33,371 bases of DNA. Source: Lachnospiraceae bacterium. GTDB lineage: Bacteria; Bacillota_A; Clostridia; Lachnospirales; Lachnospiraceae. Position 1 is the stretch's first letter. Each line of letters starts with the position of its first letter. Below, in pieces: positions 16,119 to 23,964 of the stretch. The position numbers and the translations under genes were made by a program. A model generated the notes under the pieces. It had not been told where the DNA came from and did not search any database. It saw nothing but the letters and a program-made list of their open reading frames with translations. The DNA lies in assembly GCA_900764695.1 (NCBI GenBank), contig CAAFOY010000054.1, positions 1-33,371 of the forward strand, given 5' to 3'.

Positions 16119-16123
16119 GAAAA

Positions 16124-16143
16124 GCCGCACCATTTGGTGCGGC
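16124..16143. terminator. Terminator between spoIIIAH and the DtxR-type gene
   Basis: An 8-base perfect GC-rich stem, GCCGCACC/GGTGCGGC, with an ATTT loop. An A-run lies on its left, giving a T-run for the minus strand, and GTTAATATT lies on its right. It suits the convergent arrangement, more strongly for the minus-strand gene. Confidence 0.8.
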
Positions 16144-16156
16144 GTTAATATTAAAA

Positions 16157-16522
16157 TTATAATTTAATATGTTCCTTTAAAGCTGCAAAACTTTCTTCGC
16201 TTATTACATGCTCAATTCTACATGCATCTTCCGCAGCAATTTTCTCATCAACCCCAAGGCTTGTTAAAAAAGCTGTTATGAAACGATGACGTTCATAAAT
16301 CATTTCAGCAATTTTTTTGCCTTCATCGGTAAGATAGATAAAGCCTGCATCGGTTACCGTAATCTGATTCTTAGCTTTTAAATTCTTCATTGCAATACTA
16401 ATACTTGATTTCTTATATCCTAACTCGTTTGCTATATCTACTGATCTTACAACAGGAAGCTTCTGACTTAACATCAAGATTGTCTCTAAATAATTTTCTG
16501 CTGATTCGTTACTATGTGTCAT
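16157..16522 (-). CDS. DtxR-family metal-dependent regulator, iron-type ligands
   Basis: A 121-residue regulator with an N-terminal winged helix (about 1-70) and a dimerisation/metal domain (to 121), without the SH3-like third domain. The metal motif reads DACRIEHVIS: C101, E104 and H105 line up with C102, E105 and H106 of DtxR, while Mn-sensing MntR has Glu in place of the Cys. H79 is also conserved. N10 stands where DtxR has Met and MntR has Asp. I therefore expect iron (or a similar metal) as co-repressor. It diverges from the FeoB-associated gene, whose promoter overlaps a palindrome. Its AGGATGG ribosome site contains a GTTAG half-site. Confidence 0.9.
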   Translation of the reverse strand: MTHSNESAENYLETILMLSQKLPVVRSVDIANELGYKKSSISIAMKNLKAKNQITVTDAGFIYLTDEGKKIAEMIYERHRFITAFLTSLGVDEKIAAEDACRIEHVISEESFAALKEHIKL

Positions 16523-16534
16523 ATTATTACCATC

Positions 16535-16618
16535 CTAACTTAATTCTTTTAAATTTAAAATAATTCCAACTAAGTAACCGGAAAGAACCGGTGCTGTGAA
16601 ACCTAAAGCCGTTAACAT
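16535..16618 (-). CDS. Possible 27-residue leader peptide before the DtxR-type gene
   Basis: The minus strand from ATG 16618 reads MLTALGFTAPVLSGYLVG followed by IILNLKELS and a stop: one hydrophobic helix with a short charged end. It ends 12 bases before the DtxR-type ATG and overlaps its ribosome site. A TATAAT lies just upstream on the minus strand (about 16634-16639). There is no good Shine-Dalgarno, and another short frame overlaps it, so it may be chance. It could be a small membrane peptide or a leader peptide coupling translation. Confidence 0.25.
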   Translation of the reverse strand: MLTALGFTAPVLSGYLVGIILNLKELS

Positions 16619-16705
16619 ATACGTAAACCATATTATACCATTTATTATATAAATATTCAAATTAAATAAAAAATTATAAAATAACCAAAATAAAGAAAAA
16701 AGTTA

Positions 16706-16734
16706 TTGACATAGAACAGAGGTTAGGGTATACT
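16706..16734 (+). promoter_or_regulatory. Sigma-A promoter of the FeoB-associated gene
   Basis: A near-perfect promoter: TTGACA (16706-16711), a 17-base spacer and TATACT (16729-16734). The leader to ATG 16855 is about 113 bases and contains a strong hairpin. Confidence 0.8.
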
Positions 16735-16737
16735 AAC
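16722..16737 (+). promoter_or_regulatory. Palindromic operator over the -10 box
   Basis: GTTAG-GGTATA-CTAAC overlaps the -10 element. The pattern GTTAG-N2-TA-N2-CTAAC is repeated at the DUF3793 promoter (4927-4942). The half-sites equal the inner half-sites of the DtxR/IdeR consensus, but that consensus has a 1-base centre and here it is 6. Placement beside a DtxR-type gene makes it the likely operator of that protein. Confidence 0.55.
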
Positions 16738-16780
16738 TACTGCAAGGAAAACTTCTAAATGTTAATATATAGCCAAGCAG

Positions 16781-16817
16781 GATAGCAAGATTTTATGGGC
16801 AAGAAAATCTTGCTATC
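16781..16817 (+). promoter_or_regulatory. Strong hairpin in the FeoB-associated leader
   Basis: GATAGCAAGATTTT (16781-16794) pairs perfectly with 16804-16817 over a 9-base loop. No T-run follows, so it is not a standard terminator; it may stabilise the transcript or bind a factor. An ATG in the loop (16795) is in frame with the gene but has no ribosome site. Confidence 0.6.
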
Positions 16818-16854
16818 AACTTTGCGTTTGAAAAGAAAAATGGAGGCGAATGAT

Positions 16855-16992
16855 ATGGGAACAATCATTGTACTAATAGTATTAGCAATTATAATAGCTT
16901 TAATAATTAGAAGCATGGTTAAAGATAAAAAAGCCGGCAAGTCACTTCAGTGCGGTGGAGATTGCAGCAAGTGTGGCGGACACTGCCATTAA
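16855..16992 (+). CDS. FeoB-associated Cys-rich membrane protein
   Basis: A 45-residue protein: one membrane helix (about 3-20, GTIIVLIVLAIIIALIIRS), a short basic segment and a cysteine/histidine tail, C-G-G-D-C-S-K-C-G-G-H-C-H. This matches the small FeoB-associated Cys-rich proteins normally encoded just after feoB, thought to assist ferrous iron uptake. No feoA or feoB is in this window, so it is an orphan copy here. ATG 16855 is supported by TGGAGG at 16841-16846, in preference to the in-frame ATG 16795 inside a hairpin loop. Confidence 0.85.
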   Translation: MGTIIVLIVLAIIIALIIRSMVKDKKAGKSLQCGGDCSKCGGHCH

Positions 16993-17061
16993 GACTAAAA
17001 CGGTAGTGGTAAAGGTTCCTGACATAGACTGGCAATAAACTAAATACAATAATTTAGTCAG

Positions 17062-17090
17062 TTGTAAAATGACATCAATGATGGTATAAT
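17062..17090 (+). promoter_or_regulatory. Sigma-A promoter of the Asp23/Gls24 gene
   Basis: TTGTAA (17062-17067), a 17-base spacer and a perfect TATAAT (17085-17090), 30 bases before the gene. A small hairpin, ACTAAAT/ATTTAGT (17039-17058), precedes it. Confidence 0.7.
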
Positions 17091-17120
17091 AATCACAAGA
17101 ATACGCATTAGGAGGTCAAT

Positions 17121-17492
17121 ATGGAATCTCAGAGAACTACTTATATTGAACATGACAATTCTGACTTAGGAGAAGTTCAGATTAGTAACGATGTACTTGC
17201 TGTTATTTCAGCAATGGCAGCAATGGAGGTTGATGGTGTTGTGGCTATGGCTGGAAACATCACAGCAGAGCTTGTTTCAAAACTTGGAATGAAGAAATTA
17301 TCTAAAGGCGTTAGAGTTGACGTTGTAGATAATACAGTAATGGTAGATTTATCAATTATTCTTAGAATTAATGAGAATATAGTTACAATATCAAAGAAGG
17401 TTCAGGACAAGGTTAAAACAACAGTAGAAAACATGACAGGTATGGAAGTTGCCAATGTTAATGTGAACATTGCAAGCGTAGCAACTAACTAA
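17121..17492 (+). CDS. Asp23/Gls24 family envelope stress response protein
   Basis: A 123-residue protein of the Asp23/Gls24 family (DUF322), small soluble proteins that associate with the membrane through partners and are linked to cell-envelope homeostasis. Family features are ISNDVLAVISAMAAMEVDGV near the N-terminus, then GVRVDVVDNTVMVDLSIILR and a C-terminal NVNVNIASV strand. AGGAGG precedes the ATG. Its position just before nusB is common in clostridia; a terminator (17508-17533) separates the two. Confidence 0.92.
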   Translation: MESQRTTYIEHDNSDLGEVQISNDVLAVISAMAAMEVDGVVAMAGNITAELVSKLGMKKLSKGVRVDVVDNTVMVDLSIILRINENIVTISKKVQDKVKTTVENMTGMEVANVNVNIASVATN

Positions 17493-17507
17493 ACAAGTTA
17501 TTTTTTA

Positions 17508-17533
17508 GGGTGTCTGTAACAGACACCCTTTTT
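17508..17533 (+). terminator. Intrinsic terminator before nusB
   Basis: GGGTGTCT-GTAAC-AGACACCC followed by TTTTT. It lies 37 bases before nusB, so it should end or attenuate transcription entering the nusB operon from the Asp23 gene. A TTGACA (17532-17537) overlaps its end, but no matching -10 box was found. Confidence 0.9.
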
Positions 17534-17569
17534 GACATCATAGGAATACTAGCAATTTTAGGAGGAAAT

Positions 17570-17965
17570 ATGAACAGAGTTAAATTAAGAGAGAATACAT
17601 TTAAGTTATTATATTGTAATGATTTTCACAATAGATCAGAAATGCCGAAACAGTATGATTTGTTTTGGGAGGAAACACCTGAAGTATCAGAAGAAGACAG
17701 AAAATTTATTTCTAACAGAGTTGATGCAATAGCAGAAAAGATAGACGAAATAGATGAAGCAATCAATAAGGCTGCTGTAAAGTGGACAACAGATAGAATG
17801 TCAAAAGTAGATCTTACAATATTAAGACTTGCTTATTATGAAATGAAGATTGATGAAGATATTCCTGAAAAAGTTGCTGTTGATCAAGCCATTGAACTTG
17901 CTAAGAAATATGGAACAGATGATTCACCTTCATTTGTTAACGGTGTACTTGCAAAGTTATTTTAG
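17570..17965 (+). CDS. nusB: Transcription antitermination factor NusB
   Basis: A 131-residue all-helical RNA-binding protein that with NusE (S10) binds boxA RNA and supports rRNA antitermination. The N-terminus NRVKLRENTFKLLY and the C-terminal block VAVDQAIELAKKYG...SFVNGVLAKL are family typical. The start is ATG 17570 after GGAGG; an open frame back to 17510 runs through the terminator and is not credible. It is followed after 8 bases by xseA. Confidence 0.94.
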   Translation: MNRVKLRENTFKLLYCNDFHNRSEMPKQYDLFWEETPEVSEEDRKFISNRVDAIAEKIDEIDEAINKAAVKWTTDRMSKVDLTILRLAYYEMKIDEDIPEKVAVDQAIELAKKYGTDDSPSFVNGVLAKLF

Positions 17966-17973
17966 GAGTTAAT

Positions 17974-19185
17974 ATGGCATCCATATATACTGTAGGACAG
18001 GTAAACAATTATATAAAAAGAATGTTTAATCAGGACTTTGCCTTAAATAATATCTATATAAAAGGCGAGGTAAGTAACTGCAAATATCACACATCGGGAC
18101 ATATTTATTTTACGTTAAAGGATAGAACCGGAGTTATATCCGCAATTATGTTTGCAGGTAACAGGTCAGGACTTAAATTTAAGATGGAAGAAGGACAGAA
18201 GGTTGTTGTTCTTGGCAGCGTAAGTGTTTATGAAAGAGATGGAAAGTACCAGATATATGTTAAGGAGATTATATTAGAAGGTGCAGGGTTACTTTATCAA
18301 AGATTTGAGCAATTAAAAGTTGAACTTGAAGAAATGGGACTTTTTGATCCTATGTATAAGAAACCTATTCCAAGATATGCTACAAGAATTGGAATATGTA
18401 CAGCACAGACAGGTGCGGCAATACAAGATATTATTAATATAACAACCAGACGTAATCCGTATGTGCAACTTTATTTGTATCCATGCCTTGTGCAGGGGGC
18501 TGATGCAGCAAAAGACATTGTTAACGGAATAAGATGTCTTGACTCAATGAATCTTGACACCATTATTGTAGGCCGTGGTGGTGGCTCTATAGAGGATTTG
18601 TGGGCTTTTAATGAAAAGATTGTGGCAGAAGCCATTTTTAATTGCAATACCCCTATTATATCTGCAGTAGGACATGAAACAGATACAACAATAGCAGATT
18701 ATGTTTCGGACAGAAGAGCACCTACTCCGTCGGCAGCGGCAGAATTGGCAGTGTTTGATTATATGGAATTTGAAAATAAGTTGCAGAATTATAGAAAGAT
18801 GCTTACAACTTACGAAGAACATTTTATTGAAAAATACAAATTACTTACTAAGAATCTGGAAAATAGTATTCAGATGTATAGTCCTAAGAATATGTTGCTT
18901 ACAAGAAAGCAATATATATCTGACTTGCAGATGCATCTTGCAGATTGTTTTCATACTATTTTGGATAGTAGAAAACATATGCTTCAGATATACGCAGTAA
19001 GACTTAACGGATTATCTCCACTTAATAAGATTTCAAAAGGCTTTGCCTATGTTGAAAATGATTCAGGAGAATCAATTAAAACAGTGGAACAACTTAAAAA
19101 AGGAGATAATATTAATCTGACAATTTCAGACGGAAAAATAAAAGCAAGTGTATTGGAAGTACAGGGAGAAAATAATGGAGAATAA
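17974..19185 (+). CDS. xseA: Exodeoxyribonuclease VII large subunit
   Basis: A 403-residue subunit with an N-terminal OB fold (about 1-100, NIYIKGEVSNCKYHTSGHIY) and the nuclease core. Hallmarks are GRGGGSIEDLWAFNEKIVA (about 194-212), PIISAVGHETD and SDRRAPTPSAAAELA. It degrades single-stranded DNA to short oligonucleotides together with XseB. The length is slightly below the E. coli protein. It overlaps xseB by 11 bases. Confidence 0.96.
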   Translation: MASIYTVGQVNNYIKRMFNQDFALNNIYIKGEVSNCKYHTSGHIYFTLKDRTGVISAIMFAGNRSGLKFKMEEGQKVVVLGSVSVYERDGKYQIYVKEIILEGAGLLYQRFEQLKVELEEMGLFDPMYKKPIPRYATRIGICTAQTGAAIQDIINITTRRNPYVQLYLYPCLVQGADAAKDIVNGIRCLDSMNLDTIIVGRGGGSIEDLWAFNEKIVAEAIFNCNTPIISAVGHETDTTIADYVSDRRAPTPSAAAELAVFDYMEFENKLQNYRKMLTTYEEHFIEKYKLLTKNLENSIQMYSPKNMLLTRKQYISDLQMHLADCFHTILDSRKHMLQIYAVRLNGLSPLNKISKGFAYVENDSGESIKTVEQLKKGDNINLTISDGKIKASVLEVQGENNGE

Positions 19186-19444
19186 TACTGAAAATAATGT
19201 TACAGGTATTATAGAAGAAAATAATACGGAAAATAATATGAATAATACAGAAAATGTCGGCATAGAAGATAATTTTGAACAGCTTGAAGATATAATTTCA
19301 AAAATGCAGTCAGACAGAATAACATTAGAACAGTCATTTGAATTATATAATAAAGGGCTTAGTTTGGTACAGGATTGTAACAACCAGATTGATAAAATAG
19401 AAAAGCAGATTAAAATTATTGAAGAGGGAAATATAAATGAATAA
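19175..19444 (+). CDS. xseB: Exodeoxyribonuclease VII small subunit
   Basis: An 89-residue protein from ATG 19175 (GGGAG at 19164-19168). The helical core from about residue 33, FEQLEDIISKMQSDRITLEQ, then SFELYNKGLSLVQDCNNQI, is the XseB family. The first 30 residues are a low-complexity Asn/Glu stretch (ENNTENN repeats) from imperfect DNA repeats of GAAAATAAT, unusual for the family. A later start at the in-frame ATG near 19238 would give a more standard length but lacks a ribosome site. Confidence 0.9.
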   Translation: MENNTENNVTGIIEENNTENNMNNTENVGIEDNFEQLEDIISKMQSDRITLEQSFELYNKGLSLVQDCNNQIDKIEKQIKIIEEGNINE

Positions 19445-20327
19445 TTTTGATACAGAATTAAAGGAAAGAACGGCATACGTTGAAAAGATTGTATACGATT
19501 ATTGTCCTAAGGAAGAAGGACTGCAGAAGATTATAATTGAAGCAATGAATTATAGTCTTAAGGCAGGTGGAAAAAGATTAAGACCAATGCTTGTTTTGGA
19601 AACATTAAGATTGTTTGGCGGAGATGAAAAAGAGGCATATCCGTTTATGGCAGCAATGGAAATGATTCATACATATTCATTAGTACATGATGATTTGCCG
19701 GCAATGGATAATGATATGTATAGAAGAGGCAAGAAGACTACACACGCCGTATATGGCGAAGATATGGGGATTCTTGCAGGGGATGGACTTCTTAATATGG
19801 CATATGAAACTATGAGTATGGCAATACTAAAGAGTAAATATCCTCAAAGAGCAGCACTTGCCATGAATATTCTTGCTTACAAGGCAGGAATCTACGGAAT
19901 GATTGGCGGTCAGACTGTTGATGTAATAAACGAAAATAAAGAAAAAGACATAGATACAATTAATTTTATTCACAAGCTTAAGACAGCAGCATTAATCGAG
20001 GGGGCAATGATGGTTGGAGCCATTCTGGCAGGAGTAGATGAGCAGGCTGTTGAAACAGTGGAAGAAATAGCAACTAATGTAGGTATAGCATTCCAAATTC
20101 AGGATGATATTCTTGATGTAACAGGAACATTGGAAGAACTTGGAAAGCCGGTTCTTAGTGATGAAAAGAACAATAAGACTACATATGTTACTTTAAAAGG
20201 AATAGATGAATCAAAAAGACTAGTTGAAGATTACTCAGAGAAGGCGGTTAATTTACTTGAAAGTCTTGGGGGAGATAGTGAATTCCTTAAAAATTTAATT
20301 ATAAAATTAATTAACAGAGTGAAATAA
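19437..20327 (+). CDS. ispA: Polyprenyl (farnesyl diphosphate) synthase
   Basis: A 296-residue trans-prenyltransferase that builds geranyl and farnesyl diphosphate from IPP and DMAPP. First aspartate-rich motif DDLPAMDND (about 85-93), second DDILDVTG (about 224-231), and GGKRLRPML near the start for diphosphate binding. The two small residues before the first motif region are consistent with short products, but chain length is inferred. It overlaps xseB by 8 bases and abuts dxs, so it belongs to the same operon. Confidence 0.94.
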   Translation: MNNFDTELKERTAYVEKIVYDYCPKEEGLQKIIIEAMNYSLKAGGKRLRPMLVLETLRLFGGDEKEAYPFMAAMEMIHTYSLVHDDLPAMDNDMYRRGKKTTHAVYGEDMGILAGDGLLNMAYETMSMAILKSKYPQRAALAMNILAYKAGIYGMIGGQTVDVINENKEKDIDTINFIHKLKTAALIEGAMMVGAILAGVDEQAVETVEEIATNVGIAFQIQDDILDVTGTLEELGKPVLSDEKNNKTTYVTLKGIDESKRLVEDYSEKAVNLLESLGGDSEFLKNLIIKLINRVK

Positions 20328-22214
20328 ATGAGTGAACTTTTAGAAAAAATTAATAAACCAAATGATATTAAAAATATAGATAAAAAAGATTATCCAAAAC
20401 TTGCAGAAGAAATAAGAGAGTTTCTTATTGATTCAGTAAGTAAGACAGGGGGACATCTTGCTTCTAACTTAGGTACTGTTGATTTAACAATAGCTTTGCA
20501 TGCAGTGCTTGATTTCCCTAAGGATAAGATTGTATGGGATGTTGGACATCAGGCATATACACATAAGATTTTAACAGGTCGTAAGGACGAGTTTGAATCT
20601 TTGCGACAGTTAAACGGATTAAGTGGTTTTCCGAAAAGACATGAAAGTCTATGTGACAGCTTTGATACAGGTCATAGTTCAACATCCATTTCTGCTGCCC
20701 TTGGTATGGCAACAGCAGCTAAACTAAATGAAACAGATGAAAAAATAGTAGCTGTAATTGGCGACGGCGCACTTAGTGGAGGAATGGCATTAGAGGCCAT
20801 TAACAATGTTGCTAATCTAAAAAGAAATATGCTTATTATTATAAATGACAATAAAATGTCAATATCAAAGAATGTTGGAGGAATGTCTAATTATCTTAAT
20901 AAGCTAAGGGCTAGCGAACAGTATAATGATTTTAAAAGTGATGTAGAAACATCACTTAGCAGAATCCCCAAATTTGGTTCAAGCCTTGTAAAAAGTGTAA
21001 AAAGAACAAAGGACCATATTAAGAATCTGTTTATTAGTCAGGGATTGTTTGAAGATTTGGGAATAACATCTATTGGGCCTATTGACGGCCATAATATTCC
21101 TGAAATGATAGATATTTTTAAAGAGGCATTAAAGATTAACAGACCGATTATTATTTGTGTAAGAACAAAGAAGGGCAAGGGTTATGAACCTGCAGAGAAT
21201 GATCCTTCTAAGTATCACGGAGTTAATCCTTTTGACATAAGTACAGGCCTTGAAACAGTAACTAACGGAATGATGTCATATACAGATGTTTTCTCAAAAA
21301 CATTGGTTAAAATGGCAAAGGCAAATGACAGAATTCTTGCAATAACAGCGGCAATGCCTGATGGAACAGGATTATCAAGATTCCAAAAAGAATTACCTGA
21401 CAGATTTTTCGATGTGGGAATAGCAGAAGAACACGCAGTAACTTTTGCAGCAGGACTTGCAGTATCAGGATACAAGCCTGTGGTGTCAATATATTCATCG
21501 TTCTATCAGAGAGCATATGATCAGATTTTACACGATGTATGTATACAGAAACTTCCGGTAACATTGATTTTTGACAGGGCAGGTCTGGTTGGTAGTGACG
21601 GCGAAACCCATCAGGGCATTTTTGATATGTCATTTCTGTCAGCAATGCCTAATATGACAATAATTGCACCGTCAGGAATTAAAGAATTAAAAGAGGCAAT
21701 GAAGTTTGCTGAATATTTTGACGGGCCAATAGCAATCAGATTTGCGAGAGGCGTTGCTTTTCCTGAAATTAAGGAAGACATTAATTTGCAGTATGGAAAA
21801 GGTCAGATATTAAAAGAAGGCAGTAAAGATGGCAACAATGCAGGTGGTAATGTGGCAATTATAGCTGTAGGCTCAATGGTTGAGGAAACCTATAAGGCAA
21901 TAGATATGCTTGAGAAAGAGAATGTACATCCTGCATTTGTTAATCCTGTTTTTATTAAACCTATGGATACTGAACTTATTAAAAGAGTTGCTGAAAATCA
22001 CAAACATATAATTGTTGTGGAAGAAGGAATTAAAAAAGGCGGTTTTGGAGAAAGCGTTGAAACTTTCATATTGGAAAGTGGAATTGATGCAGATGTTCAG
22101 GTTATGGCAATTGATGACAGGTTTGTGGAACAGGGTAACGTGGCTTTGCTTAGGGAAGAAATAGGAATAAGCTATAAAAATATATACGAAAAGGTAATGG
22201 AACTGACAAGATGA
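20328..22214 (+). CDS. dxs: 1-deoxy-D-xylulose-5-phosphate synthase
   Basis: A 628-residue thiamine diphosphate enzyme that condenses pyruvate and glyceraldehyde 3-phosphate in the first step of the MEP pathway. FDTGHSSTSISAALGMA (about 109-125), the cofactor motif GDGALSGGMALEAINN (about 145-160) and the transketolase-like block AEEHAVTFAAGLA are present. The ATG directly follows the ispA stop with no separate strong ribosome site, so translation is probably coupled. Pairing with ispA places early and late isoprenoid steps together. Confidence 0.97.
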   Translation: MSELLEKINKPNDIKNIDKKDYPKLAEEIREFLIDSVSKTGGHLASNLGTVDLTIALHAVLDFPKDKIVWDVGHQAYTHKILTGRKDEFESLRQLNGLSGFPKRHESLCDSFDTGHSSTSISAALGMATAAKLNETDEKIVAVIGDGALSGGMALEAINNVANLKRNMLIIINDNKMSISKNVGGMSNYLNKLRASEQYNDFKSDVETSLSRIPKFGSSLVKSVKRTKDHIKNLFISQGLFEDLGITSIGPIDGHNIPEMIDIFKEALKINRPIIICVRTKKGKGYEPAENDPSKYHGVNPFDISTGLETVTNGMMSYTDVFSKTLVKMAKANDRILAITAAMPDGTGLSRFQKELPDRFFDVGIAEEHAVTFAAGLAVSGYKPVVSIYSSFYQRAYDQILHDVCIQKLPVTLIFDRAGLVGSDGETHQGIFDMSFLSAMPNMTIIAPSGIKELKEAMKFAEYFDGPIAIRFARGVAFPEIKEDINLQYGKGQILKEGSKDGNNAGGNVAIIAVGSMVEETYKAIDMLEKENVHPAFVNPVFIKPMDTELIKRVAENHKHIIVVEEGIKKGGFGESVETFILESGIDADVQVMAIDDRFVEQGNVALLREEIGISYKNIYEKVMELTR

Positions 22215-23038
22215 AAGAAAGATTAGATGTTTTATTAGTAAAAAGAGGTTTGGCTCCTTCAAGAGAGAAAGCCAAGGCCATAATAATGAGTGGTATAGTT
22301 TTCGTTGATAATGAACGCGAGGATAAGGCGGGAACAACTTTCGACGAAAAAGTAAATATTGAAGTTAGAGGAAAGACACTGAAATACGTTAGCCGTGGTG
22401 GCTTAAAATTAGAGAAAGCCATGGATGTTTTTGGAGTGAAGATAGAAGGAAAAACATGCATGGATGTTGGAGCTTCAACAGGTGGTTTTACTGACTGTAT
22501 GTTACAGAATGGTGCGGTAAAAGTTTATTCTGTTGATGTGGGTCATGGTCAGCTTGCTTGGAAACTTGTACAGGATGACAGAGTAATCTGTATGGATAGA
22601 ACTAATATTAGATATGTAACACCTGACCAAATTGATGATGTACTTGATTTTGCTTCAATTGATGTTTCATTTATATCATTAACTAAGGTTTTATTACCTG
22701 TTAAGAATCTTTTAAAAGAAAATGGTCAGATAGTATGTCTTATTAAGCCACAGTTTGAAGCAGGAAGAGAAAATGTAGGTAAAAAAGGTGTTGTAAGAGA
22801 TAAGAAGGTTCACGTTCAGGTCATTGAAAAAGTAATAGAATATGCAATGTCCATAGGATTTAAGATTTTAAATCTTGACTATTCACCTGTTAAGGGACCG
22901 GAGGGCAATATTGAATATTTATTATATTTGCAGAACAATGGTGAAGAACCGGTTGTAGATGAGATATGTGTTGACCCTGTTAAAGTTGTTGAAGATTCAC
23001 ATGTAACACTTGATAAAAAGAAGCAGGAAAACAGTTAG
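22211..23038 (+). CDS. tlyA: TlyA family rRNA methyltransferase
   Basis: A 275-residue protein: an S4 RNA-binding domain (about 1-60, RLDVLLVKRGLAPSREKAKA) and an FtsJ-like methyltransferase domain with the cofactor motif DVGASTGGFTDCMLQ (about 80-94). KPQFEAGRENVGKKGVVRD is typical of the family. TlyA proteins 2'-O-methylate cytidines in 16S and/or 23S rRNA; which sites apply here is unknown. The start overlaps the dxs stop by 4 bases (ATGA). About 30 residues at the C-terminus, rich in Val, Asp and Lys, look unconserved. Confidence 0.92.
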   Translation: MKERLDVLLVKRGLAPSREKAKAIIMSGIVFVDNEREDKAGTTFDEKVNIEVRGKTLKYVSRGGLKLEKAMDVFGVKIEGKTCMDVGASTGGFTDCMLQNGAVKVYSVDVGHGQLAWKLVQDDRVICMDRTNIRYVTPDQIDDVLDFASIDVSFISLTKVLLPVKNLLKENGQIVCLIKPQFEAGRENVGKKGVVRDKKVHVQVIEKVIEYAMSIGFKILNLDYSPVKGPEGNIEYLLYLQNNGEEPVVDEICVDPVKVVEDSHVTLDKKKQENS

Positions 23039-23096
23039 ATTTAGACTGGCTTAGATTAAGTTTATAATTATAATTTTTGAATATTGGAGTTTTTGG

Positions 23097-23954
23097 ATGA
23101 AAAATTTTTGCATAATTACAAACAACTATAAAGATGAAAAAAACAGCATTGCAAATAAAATATCAGATTATATTATAAAAAAAGGTGGCAGTTGCGTGGT
23201 TTTAAATAACGTGGACACAGCTACAGGACAGTATCGGGTTATTTTAGAGGAGCAGGTTCCGGGAAATCTTGAATGTGTTATAACAATAGGTGGCGATGGG
23301 ACATTACTTCATGCGGCTAAAGACTTAGAGAAACTTGATGTGATTTTTATTGGCGTAAATAAGGGTACTTTAGGTTTCCTTGCAGAAATTTCACCGGAAG
23401 AAATGGAAGGCTCAATTGACAGACTTTTAAATGACAGATTTAATGTTGAGTCAAGAATGATGTTGTGTGGTCAGGTTATAAGAAACAACGAAGTTGTGTA
23501 CAAGTCTAACGTGCTTAATGATATTGTAATACATAGAGGTGGCGATATGGCTATTTCCAATTTTGATGTGTACGTTAACGGTCAACTTCTTGGAAAGTTT
23601 CAGGCAGATGGAATAATATTGTCAACACCAACAGGTTCAACTGCTTATAATCTTTCAGCAGGAGGTCCTGTGGCAAGACCTGATTCACATATGATTATTC
23701 TTACACCTATATGTCCTCATTCAATTGGAACAAGAAGTATTCTTCTGTCAAGAAATGATGAAATAGAGGTTATAATCGGACCGTCAAGAACGCCTAATGA
23801 AGAAAACAGAAAGATAGCATTTGACGGTGATGGAATATTTAACATAGTTTCAGAAGATAGAATCAGAATATATGAAGCAGTTGAAACCACAGAGATAGCT
23901 AAGCTTGACGAAGGAAGCTTTCTTCAGGTAATAAAGGATAAGCTTGGTGATTAG
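23097..23954 (+). CDS. nadK: NAD kinase
   Basis: A 285-residue ATP-NAD kinase that makes NADP. The catalytic GGDGT motif is at about 65-69, followed by GVNKGTLGFLAE and the second motif STPTGSTAYNLSAGGP (about 179-194). Length and motif order are standard. It begins 58 bases after tlyA, in the usual tlyA-nadK-argR-recN cluster. Confidence 0.95.
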   Translation: MKNFCIITNNYKDEKNSIANKISDYIIKKGGSCVVLNNVDTATGQYRVILEEQVPGNLECVITIGGDGTLLHAAKDLEKLDVIFIGVNKGTLGFLAEISPEEMEGSIDRLLNDRFNVESRMMLCGQVIRNNEVVYKSNVLNDIVIHRGGDMAISNFDVYVNGQLLGKFQADGIILSTPTGSTAYNLSAGGPVARPDSHMIILTPICPHSIGTRSILLSRNDEIEVIIGPSRTPNEENRKIAFDGDGIFNIVSEDRIRIYEAVETTEIAKLDEGSFLQVIKDKLGD

Positions 23955-23964
23955 GAGATATGCC

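Noticed and set aside
16795..16854. Longer start for the FeoB-associated protein at ATG 16795
   Set aside because: The ATG sits in a hairpin loop without a ribosome site, and the added residues are basic and unlike the family. ATG 16855 has TGGAGG.
17532..17560. TTGACA after the Asp23 terminator as a nusB promoter
   Set aside because: No acceptable -10 box lies at 16-18 bases, and the TTGACA overlaps the terminator T-run.
21307..21645. Long minus-strand frames inside dxs, and similar ones in spoIVB, recN and glgA
   Set aside because: They are antisense shadows of strongly supported genes, without start signals or family features.
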